From: Actinomycetota bacterium
Lineage (GTDB): Bacteria; Actinomycetota; Actinomycetes; Mycobacteriales; JACQDL01
Reading direction: 5' to 3'
Length of the DNA: 51,988 nucleotides
NCBI GenBank assembly: GCA_016201065.1
Contig: JACQDL010000025.1
Location: 1 to 51,988 of the forward strand
Positions 45,591 to 51,988 of this stretch are shown here, piece after piece. The first letter of the stretch is position 1, and each line of letters begins with the position of its first letter. The notes below the pieces were generated by a model. The model ran no database searches. It was not told the DNA's origin and saw only the letters and a list, made by a program, of their open reading frames with translations. The translations under genes were made by a program, and so were the position numbers.

Positions 45591-46823
45591 TCACTCCGCC
45601 GCGGCGAGCGCCGCGGTGTTGGCGGTCCGCCTGCTTCGTCGCACATACCGGCGTCCGTTCATGATCGCGCCGACAAAGGTGCTACGCGCGAGATAGTGGT
45701 AGCTGAGCAGCAGCAGCGGCAGCGCTGTCCCGAGAATCATCACGTATTTGCCGAACCAGGGGATTGGAAGCTGCGCGACCGCGGTCTGTAACACCATGAC
45801 GAGCGGCAGATGCACGATGTAGATCCAGTATGAGGCATCCGCGACATAGCGGATGACCGGGTTGCGAGCGGCGAGATGGCGCAACGCAAGCCCCACCAGT
45901 GCCGTAGTCCACGCCCAGATCGCCAGTGTGTAAGCGATGACATAGACCAGCCTCCGCCAATCCTCTGGCGCGGGCACAAGTACGGGCGAAAGCCCTACGA
46001 GGGTCACGCACACCACAGTCAGCGTGAGTGCGACCGTGAGATTGAGCAGGTAGCGCCGCTCCCATACCCGCAACAGGTCGGACTGGCGTTGCAGCAGCCA
46101 GCCGAACCCGAACGCCGTCCCGTAGCCGATCAACGCCGGCGTGTTGGGAATGAGACCGTTCTCCGCCGGTGGCACGCCAAACCACATCAACCAGTCTGCC
46201 TTGAAGAAGAGCGCGAGGCAAAGTGGTGCACCGAGTACGATCGGAGTCAGACCACTTGTGACAATAGTCCTGACGAGGGGATCGACAAGACGCGCGCGGA
46301 AGGCGCCACTGTGGTCGAACAGCACGACGAACGCGCGCAGCCCGACCGCTGCCACATAGAAGATCAGCAGCATATAGAGAAACCAGAGGTGCGTCAGCGG
46401 GAAGGTTTGTGCGCTCACAGGTGGAGCCTTCGGCGGTTTGCTATTGGTCTGGATCGCCGACCAGATCACCACCCCAACGGTCGAGACCATGACGATCGGC
46501 CAGAATACGACAAGCGGTAGGAGTATGCGTTTGACCCGGTCGCGCGCGAAGCCAGCGGTGCCGCGACGATGCAGCAGCATCCGTGCAAAGAAACCCGCCA
46601 TCAGAAAGAACACCGTTAAGCGGAAGAGATGTAGTACGTAGTAGGTGACGTTCATCGCTACGCTGGTCGAGACGTCGCCCACCAGCCAGATGGGGGGCTC
46701 CATGAAGGAAAGGCTCGCGTGGAAGACGACGCCGAGCAGCAACGCCCCAGCCCGGACCGCGTCCAGCGCGTACAGTCTGTCGGAGCTGCCTGTCGCAGCG
46801 CTTGGGACGGTCGCCATGGTCAT
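45591..46823 (-). CDS. acyltransferase family 3 membrane O-acyltransferase
   Basis: A 410-residue membrane protein with about 10 hydrophobic helices. Seen: YALDAVRAGALLLGVVFHASLSF at the N-terminus, with the His of the Acyl_transf_3 family, and LTHLWFLYMLLIFY. These transfer small acyl groups to sugars or polyketides. ATG 46823 is chosen with a weak GGGAAG site; an upstream in-frame ATG at 46895 is possible. Codon 69 (minus strand 46619-46617) is TTA. The gene is less GC-rich than most of the cluster, suggesting foreign origin. It could acylate the sugar attached by the glycosyltransferase. Confidence 0.88.
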   Translation of the reverse strand: MTMATVPSAATGSSDRLYALDAVRAGALLLGVVFHASLSFMEPPIWLVGDVSTSVAMNVTYYVLHLFRLTVFFLMAGFFARMLLHRRGTAGFARDRVKRILLPLVVFWPIVMVSTVGVVIWSAIQTNSKPPKAPPVSAQTFPLTHLWFLYMLLIFYVAAVGLRAFVVLFDHSGAFRARLVDPLVRTIVTSGLTPIVLGAPLCLALFFKADWLMWFGVPPAENGLIPNTPALIGYGTAFGFGWLLQRQSDLLRVWERRYLLNLTVALTLTVVCVTLVGLSPVLVPAPEDWRRLVYVIAYTLAIWAWTTALVGLALRHLAARNPVIRYVADASYWIYIVHLPLVMVLQTAVAQLPIPWFGKYVMILGTALPLLLLSYHYLARSTFVGAIMNGRRYVRRSRRTANTAALAAAE

Positions 46824-47025
46824 GATCCACTTCCCATCATCCGTATGCTCAGCGAGGTTCAAGGCCTCCGTACTGGTGTGGTCACACCCCGGCATGCCTG
46901 AGTGCTACCGGACCCTATACCGCATGCGATGCGGTGTTCACCTTCGGAGTTGCTGCGTCGCGTCGAGGTCTGCGACGTCCGAAAGTGTGAGCCCGGTATG
47001 TGAGGAAACCACGATGGCACTGGAG
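46824..47025. other. intergenic region with small palindrome
   Basis: 202 bases between the acyltransferase start and the RfbH-type stop on the same strand. It holds a 7-base inverted repeat ACCGCAT-GCG-ATGCGGT at 46919-46935, about 95 bases before the acyltransferase start. It could be an operator or weak terminator that splits the operon. Confidence 0.35.
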
Positions 47026-48330
47026 TTATTGCTGGCAGGCGACGAACTCCTTGATTGAGGAGCCGACGTAGTCGATCATCTCGTCTGTCAACGCTGGGTA
47101 CACGCCGACCCAGAAGGTCTGCTCGGTGATGATGTCGCTGTTGGTCAGACGTCCAACCACGCGATATGGCTGGTCCAGGTAGGCCGGGTGCCGGGTCAGG
47201 TTTCCAGCGAACAGCTGTCGTGTCCCAATCCTACGGTCTTCAAGGAAGCTCACCAGTCGCGACCGGGTGAACGGTGCTTCGGGATCGACGGTGATCGCGA
47301 AACCGAACCAACTCGGTTCGCTGCTTGGTGTCGGCTCGGGCAGTAGCAGGTGTGGCACACCATCCAGCTGATGGCGCAGTCGACGCCAGTTGCGCCGTCG
47401 CACGGTCGTGAACTCATCGAGCTTGGCTAGTTGAGTGAGACCCAGCGCGGCCTGCAGGTCGGTCGCCTTCATATTGTAGCCGACGTGTGAATAGATGTAC
47501 TTGTGGTCATAGCCTGCCGGCAGCGTGCCCAGCTGGTACTTGAACCGCTTCAGGCATGTGTCCGACTCGCCCGGCGCACACCAACAGTCCCGGCCCCAGT
47601 CGCGAAGAGACTCAACGATGCGTGCCAGGACCAGATTCGAGGTGAGAACGCACCCACCTTCGCCCATGGCTAGATGGTGCGCTGGGTAGAAGCTCACGGT
47701 TGCGAGATCGCCGAACGTGCCGGTGAGCCGACCAGCATATGTGGAGCCTACGGCGTCACAGTTGTCCTCGATGAAGAACAGGTCGTACTCGTTCGCCAGT
47801 TTCGCCATTTCTACGGCGTCGTACGGGTTGCCGAGTGTGTGCGCCAGAATGATCGCCCTGGTCCGGGGTCCGATTGCGCTGGCCACACGTTCCGCCGTCG
47901 TGTTGTATGTGCTCAGTTCGACATCGACGAACACCGGAACCAGGCCGTTCTGCAGAATCGGGTTGACTGTGGTCGGGAAGCCTGCCGCAACGGTGATGAC
48001 CTCATCGCCAGGGCGCAGCCGGCGGTCGTCCAGCAGGTGCGAGGTCAGCGCTGAGACGGCCAGCAAGTTTGCTGAGGACCCCGAATTGGTCAGATGCGCC
48101 TTACGGCGCCTCAGTTTGCGGGCGAAGTTCGACTCGAACCTGCGTGCGCTGGGCCCGGCAGCGATCCGCATGTCCAGAGCCGCCTCGACCAGCGCGACCC
48201 GGTCGTCAGCGTCCAACAAGGCGCCCGATGGCCAGATTTCGGTGACGCCAGGCACGAATGGTCTGTCGGGCTGGATGTCTTGGTGATACTTGCGGACCTC
48301 ATCCAACAGTAGCGCTCTCCGGTCACTCAT
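47026..48330 (-). CDS. rfbH: RfbH/E1-type iron-sulfur hexulose 3-dehydrase
   Basis: A 434-residue PLP/PMP enzyme of the DegT/DnrJ family. The normally PLP-binding lysine is His in SFYPAHHLAMGEGG (His218/219), and cysteines 191 (EDNCDAVG), 249, 251 and 259 (CWCAPGESDTC) match the [2Fe-2S] ligands of CDP-4-keto-6-deoxyhexose 3-dehydrase E1. Such enzymes remove the C-3 hydroxyl with a flavin reductase E3. ATG 48330 follows GAGAGGA by 8 bases. It implies a 3-deoxygenated sugar, which the glycosyltransferase could transfer. The companion sugar enzymes are not in the window. Confidence 0.93.
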   Translation of the reverse strand: MSDRRALLLDEVRKYHQDIQPDRPFVPGVTEIWPSGALLDADDRVALVEAALDMRIAAGPSARRFESNFARKLRRRKAHLTNSGSSANLLAVSALTSHLLDDRRLRPGDEVITVAAGFPTTVNPILQNGLVPVFVDVELSTYNTTAERVASAIGPRTRAIILAHTLGNPYDAVEMAKLANEYDLFFIEDNCDAVGSTYAGRLTGTFGDLATVSFYPAHHLAMGEGGCVLTSNLVLARIVESLRDWGRDCWCAPGESDTCLKRFKYQLGTLPAGYDHKYIYSHVGYNMKATDLQAALGLTQLAKLDEFTTVRRRNWRRLRHQLDGVPHLLLPEPTPSSEPSWFGFAITVDPEAPFTRSRLVSFLEDRRIGTRQLFAGNLTRHPAYLDQPYRVVGRLTNSDIITEQTFWVGVYPALTDEMIDYVGSSIKEFVACQQ

Positions 48331-48699
48331 CGGCCGATTCCTCTCCCTCGCTCCGTACTCGATGAGCTCCGCACCTGCGGCATCAACACGGGAGAATTGC
48401 CACGCAGCTGTGCAGGGGCGAGCAGGACGGGCATGCTTGGCTCCGACGGTTGGTGGGAGTGGTCAGCGCCGGTTGTCTACGGCACGCAGGCGGATAATTG
48501 TCCAACCTCCGGCGGCGGCCGCAGATTGATCGTGCCATAGAAACATGGTCACGACATCTCCGCGATTGCCCGGCCGGGCCGGTCCGTCGCCGGGTCCGAT
48601 TCGAACGCGGTGCCTGCTCCTCCGTTGCTCCACGCTCCCGGTTCCGGGGTATCCGTGTCCGGTCCCGGAACCGGGAGCGTCCTGAAACGTGCCGGTCGG
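48331..48699. other. intergenic region, promoter of the tailoring operon
   Basis: 369 bases between the RfbH-type start and the MFS stop, both minus strand. It contains the MFS terminator at 48632-48680 and presumably the promoter of the RfbH-led operon downstream of it. A TTGGAC-like hexamer lies at 48505-48500 on the minus strand, with a TAGACA 20 bases on, which is too far for a confident call. No gene. Confidence 0.45.
48632..48680 (-). terminator. terminator after the MFS exporter
   Basis: A perfect 17-base stem (arms 48632-48648 and 48664-48680) with a 15-base loop, 20 bases beyond the MFS stop. It should separate the exporter's transcript from the RfbH-led operon and may mark the right edge of the cluster's leftward operon. 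Confidence 0.85.
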
Positions 48700-50220
48700 C
48701 TACAGCTGGGCCGCCGGAACAGCCTCGGACGGTCCCGCCGGTGTCGAAGCGACCGGTGCGGCCTCGGCTGACTCCGGCTGAGGCTTGACGTTCTCGAGCA
48801 GGATCACTGCCAACACCGCGCCAAGGACGAGCAGCACGGCAGCGATGCGGAACGCCAGCGCGTAGCCTTCTGTGGCGGCGACGTCGGGAGGCACGCCGTC
48901 ATGGATTTGGCTGGCTGCGTACCGCAGCGCAATTGTCGCCGAGCCGGCCAGGCCGAGCGCGCCACCGATCTGCTGCATGGCGTTCAGCACCGCTGAGGCA
49001 AGACTGGAGTCTTGTCCGGTGACCTTGTGGAGGGCGGTGTTGGCGGTGGTCGGCATGACCATCCCGAAGAACACCCCGAACATGCTCATCCCGGGCAGCA
49101 CCCCACTCGCGTAGGAGGTGCCGACGTGGATCCCGCTGGTCAGCAACAAGCCCACCGCGGTGCCAACAAGGCCGACGAACATCAACAACTTGGCCCCAAG
49201 ACGCGGCATCAGCGCGGTGGAAATACCGACGCCGACGCCAATCTCAAGACCGAGCGGCAGGTAGAAGAGCCCACCCTTCAGCGGAGAATAGCCCAGCACC
49301 TGCTGTTCGAACAGGGTCAGCAAGAATACGTAGGTGAAGAAGACGCAGCCCGCGACCAGTATGACGAGATAACTGCCCACGCGGGTACGGTCGGTAAAGA
49401 ACCGCAACGGGATCAGCGGCGTCAACGACCTAGCCTCGATCAGGACCATCAGCGCAAGCAGTGCCAGCCCGCCGAGCAATGGCATGAGCACCTGCCAGGA
49501 ACCCCACGGGTGCGAGACAGCCTGCAACAGGCCATAGACGATGGCCGCCAAACCGCCGGTCGCGGTGATCGCCCCAGCGAAGTCAAACCGATGGTCCTCG
49601 CGGACCATCTGGCTCTCCGACACCAGCCGCGGCACCAGGAACAGCGCGATCAGGACGATCGGCACGTTGATGTAGAAGATCCACCGCCAGGACACCAGGT
49701 CGGTGAGCACTCCGGAGATGACCACACCCAAGGTCCCGGCCAGCCCGGAAACACCGCCCCAGATGCCCACCGCCTTCATGCGCTCGCGGGAGTCGGAAAA
49801 GAGCATGAGGACCAAGCCCAGCGCCGCCGGCACGCCCAGAGCCTCGCCCACACCCTGCACAAACCGGCTCGCGACGAGCATCTCGGAGGTGATGGCGGCC
49901 CCCGAGGCGACCGAAGCCACCCCGAAGACGACCACCCCAATCAGGAACATGCGCCGCCGGCCGAAGATATCGGCCAGCCGCCCGCCCAGCAGCAGCAGTC
50001 CTGCCGCCATCAGGACGTAACCGTCGACGACCCAGGCCAGGCCGGGCCGGGAGAACCCGAGGTCATGCTGGATCCGCGGCAGCGCCACGTTCACCACGGT
50101 CGCGTCGATGACGAACATGAACTGGATCAGACCCAGCACGGCCAGCGCACGCCACCGCCGGGGGTCCGGCCGGGCGATCTCAGGCGGTGACGACCCCGCC
50201 CCCGAGATCACTGTATCCAT
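48700..50220 (-). CDS. MFS drug exporter, EmrB/QacA (DHA2) type
   Basis: A 506-residue, probably 14-TM transporter. Seen: LGLIQFMFVIDATVVNVALPRIQHDLG (motif D1) with the TM1 Asp, GGRLADIFGRRRMF (motif A), and FVQGVGEALGVPAALGLV (motif C of exporters). It expels drugs by proton antiport and may give self-resistance to the cluster product. ATG 50220 has AAGGGA 6 bases upstream; the longer version from 50262 is rejected. A downstream terminator isolates it from the RfbH operon, so membership of the cluster is plausible but not proven. Confidence 0.92.
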   Translation of the reverse strand: MDTVISGAGSSPPEIARPDPRRWRALAVLGLIQFMFVIDATVVNVALPRIQHDLGFSRPGLAWVVDGYVLMAAGLLLLGGRLADIFGRRRMFLIGVVVFGVASVASGAAITSEMLVASRFVQGVGEALGVPAALGLVLMLFSDSRERMKAVGIWGGVSGLAGTLGVVISGVLTDLVSWRWIFYINVPIVLIALFLVPRLVSESQMVREDHRFDFAGAITATGGLAAIVYGLLQAVSHPWGSWQVLMPLLGGLALLALMVLIEARSLTPLIPLRFFTDRTRVGSYLVILVAGCVFFTYVFLLTLFEQQVLGYSPLKGGLFYLPLGLEIGVGVGISTALMPRLGAKLLMFVGLVGTAVGLLLTSGIHVGTSYASGVLPGMSMFGVFFGMVMPTTANTALHKVTGQDSSLASAVLNAMQQIGGALGLAGSATIALRYAASQIHDGVPPDVAATEGYALAFRIAAVLLVLGAVLAVILLENVKPQPESAEAAPVASTPAGPSEAVPAAQL

Positions 50221-50380
50221 CGGGTGTCCCTTCTGTGTTGAGCATGTCGATAGGACCGCCACGAGGCCACGACCTCCTCACCGCGCACCTCCTGCGGGCT
50301 CCTTCCACGTGGATGTCGAAGCTGCGGCGCTGGTCTCGACATAGTGATGGACGAACCATCGAGACCCCGTGGAGGTAGCC

Positions 50381-50752
50381 TTGAAGTACATGATCCTTAT
50401 CAACCACAACCAGGAGGCACGGGAGGCCTGGGCAGGTATGTCCGAGGCCGAGCGTGCGATCGGGTACGGGGCGCATGCCGCCCTCCACGACGACCTCGCC
50501 GAGTCGGGCGAGATGGTCGTGGCGGAGGCGCTGGCTGATCCGTCGCAGGCTAGGCGTGTGCTGGTGGGGGAGGGACGGACGACGATCGGTAACGGACCGT
50601 TCGCCGAGGTGAAGGAGTACCTGGCCGGTTTCTACCTGGTCGAATGTGAGAGTGTCGATCGGGCGGTTGAGCACGCCGCGCGGATCCCGGAGGCCGCCTT
50701 CGGGTTGGTCGAGGTGCGGCCGGTGCTGGTCGACACCGGGCCGGACATGTAA
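50381..50752 (+). CDS. YCII/DGPF-domain protein
   Basis: A 123-residue YCII-related (DGPF) protein beginning KYMILINHNQEARE, with GNGPFAEVKEYLAGFYLVE as the variant DGPF segment. TTG 50381 is preferred: GGAGG lies 5 bases before it, and homologs begin MKYMxLI. An ATG at 50391 would lose conserved residues. Family members are often next to ECF sigma factor genes; none is seen here. Function unknown. Confidence 0.88.
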   Translation: MKYMILINHNQEAREAWAGMSEAERAIGYGAHAALHDDLAESGEMVVAEALADPSQARRVLVGEGRTTIGNGPFAEVKEYLAGFYLVECESVDRAVEHAARIPEAAFGLVEVRPVLVDTGPDM

Positions 50753-50767
50753 CGATCATGATCGAAG

Positions 50768-50807
50768 TCACGGAGTTGCGGCGCAAACCTGGGCCGCAAC
50801 TCCGTGA
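50768..50807 (+). terminator. terminator after the YCII gene
   Basis: A perfect 15-base stem, arms 50768-50782 (TCACGGAGTTGCGGC) and 50793-50807, with a 10-base loop. It begins 16 bases after the YCII stop. Confidence 0.87.
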
Positions 50808-51110
50808 GGCGTGCACACGCAGCTTGGCGGCTCGCTTACGTTGACGTGAGTCTGGCAACACCAATACGGAAGGCCGACACAGCTCAACGTGAGCAATCGC
50901 GAGGAAGACGGCGACCACGATGCTCTGCGAGAGTCGTGCCAGCGTCCCGACAACGAAGCCGCCCGAACACTGGGCGGCATTGGTCCCGCGGTCACCGGTC
51001 GATCTGGAGCGTGACGACATCGCGCACCTCACCCCTGGCGTGAATGCGACACGGTGTCCCGCCATCGCCGACCTGGGCAGGGGACCGCACCCGGCGAGGG
51101 CGCGGTGGCA
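50808..51110. other. intergenic region, no gene seen
   Basis: 303 bases with no plausible ORF; short frames lack family resemblance and ribosome sites. It presumably carries the permease promoter. Confidence 0.5.
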
Positions 51111-51863
51111 GTGATCCGATTGATCGCTGCCCGCCTGGTGTGGGCAGTTCCCATGTCATTCATTGTCTCCGCCGTCTCCTTCTTGCTGGTGTCGCTGATT
51201 CCTGGCGACCCCGCCCGGTCGGTGCTCGGCCCGCTCGCCACGCAACAGCAGGTCGACACGGCGCGCCAGCAGATGGGGCTCGACCGTCCGCAAGGTGACC
51301 AGTACCTGAGCTGGATGGGCCGCGCTGTGCGCGGCGACATGGGAGCGTCACTGCTCACCGGCATCGACGTGGCCGAGACGCTCAACGCGCGACTTCAGCC
51401 GACGCTGTCGCTGATCCTCCTCGCCACGCTGACCGCGACGGTGCTGGGCGTCGCGCTTGGGTTGCTCAGCGCGGTCCGCGGCGGCGTGCTGGGCCGGTTG
51501 ATCGACGTGCTGTCTGTGGTCGGGCTCGCTGTTCCAGGTTTCTGGCTGGCGCTGCTGCTTGTCTCCTGGTTCGCCGTGCGTTGGCAGCTCTTCCCGGTAA
51601 CGGGCTACACATCGATCACCGACTCTCCGGTGGGCTGGCTCCGGTCGTTGGCGCTGCCGGTGGCCGCGGCGTCGCTGGCCGCCGTGACGGCGGTGGCAAA
51701 ACAGGCACGTGACTCTATCCTGGACGCCCTCGATCGCGACTTCGTACGGGTGATGCAGGCCAACGGCCTGTCCCGCCGGTCGATCATCTGCCGCCACGTG
51801 CTGCGTAACGCGGCGATACCCGTCCTGTCGCTGCTCGGCGTCATCTCCGCCAGCTGCATATGA
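51111..51863 (+). pseudogene. ABC transporter permease, DppB/OppB type, truncated
   Basis: 250 residues of a dipeptide/nickel-type permease (DppB family, usually about 310-330). Seen: a first TM (WAVPMSFIVSAVSFLLVSLIPGD), RQQMGLDRPQGDQYLSWM, and the BPD inner-membrane segment DSILDALDRDFVRVMQANGLSRRSIICRHVLRNAAIPVL. The family normally continues about 65 residues with two more helices, but here the sequence stops in LLGVISASCI followed by TGA. The coding similarity ends abruptly at about 51845, consistent with a recombination or insertion junction. Starts GTG 51105 and 51111 are both possible. Partner permease, ATPases and binding protein are not in the window. Confidence 0.7.
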
Positions 51864-51988
51864 GCGTGCTTGGGAGCCGTCAGGCTTGCGCGGTTGAGCC
51901 GATGTACTCGTGGCGGCTGCGCCGCCGTTCTCGTTTGAACTGAGCCACTGGGCCTTCTCGTGCTTCCGTCGGATCACCTGCCCTCGCC
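51864..51988. other. window end, no gene seen
   Basis: 125 bases after the truncated permease. A minus-strand frame reads from the edge through here but shows no recognised family. It could be the end of an inserted element. Confidence 0.3.

Noticed and set aside
1-51988. tRNA, rRNA, CRISPR arrays, transposases and integrases
   Set aside because: None was recognised on reading through; no repeat-spacer pattern and no transposase motif seen. A tool scan could still find a small RNA.

Overview
This window is high-GC actinomycete DNA. It has tightly packed, often overlapping genes, GTG/TTG starts, SgcJ-like and mycothiol-type families, AhpD-like proteins and a MocR regulator. The centre is a biosynthetic gene cluster with a complete enediyne warhead core. 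The genus cannot be fixed from sequence alone.

Left flank (1-9.5 kb): a TPR-type regulator fragment and a NUDIX hydrolase. Next is a compact leftward operon: AhpD-like protein, PEP-mutase/isocitrate-lyase-like enzyme, two ATP-grasp ligases and an MFS exporter. It is divergent from a MocR/GntR-aminotransferase regulator and looks like a self-contained small peptide-like or amino-acid-derived metabolite system. An unrecognised helical protein follows.

Enediyne region (about 9.6-48.3 kb). (i) A translationally coupled leftward trio: a small DUF5987-like protein, a GMC oxidoreductase and an AhpD-like protein. (ii) An AraC-type regulator carrying a TTA codon. (iii) The warhead cassette: leftward unbL (two tandem copies), unbV, unbU and a P450, divergent from rightward pksE, enediyne thioesterase and flavin reductase. 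(iv) A TetR regulator and a TIGR03084-like protein. (v) A peripheral arm: a DhbE-like aryl-acid AMP ligase divergent from a second iterative type I PKS (KS-AT-DH-KR-ACP) of the 6-methylsalicylate/naphthoate synthase type, then three tandem SgcJ/NTF2-like proteins, a second GMC oxidoreductase and an acyl-CoA-dehydrogenase-fold flavin monooxygenase. (vi) A leftward tailoring operon: an RfbH-type iron-sulfur sugar 3-dehydrase, an O-acyltransferase, a glycosyltransferase, an epoxide-hydrolase-like enzyme, a P450 and its ferredoxin.

Inferred logic: PksE and its thioesterase make the polyene precursor. Unb proteins and oxidoreductases mature it. The second PKS plus AMP ligase supply an activated aryl acid, and the sugar, acyl and P450 genes decorate. 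SgcJ-like proteins point to the nine-membered enediyne branch, but no apoprotein gene, SgcF-type epoxide hydrolase or full deoxysugar pathway is visible, so part of the cluster probably lies outside or is absent.

Right flank (48.3-52 kb): a 14-TM-type MFS drug exporter with its own terminator, a YCII/DGPF protein with a terminator, and an oligopeptide-type ABC permease truncated near the window edge.
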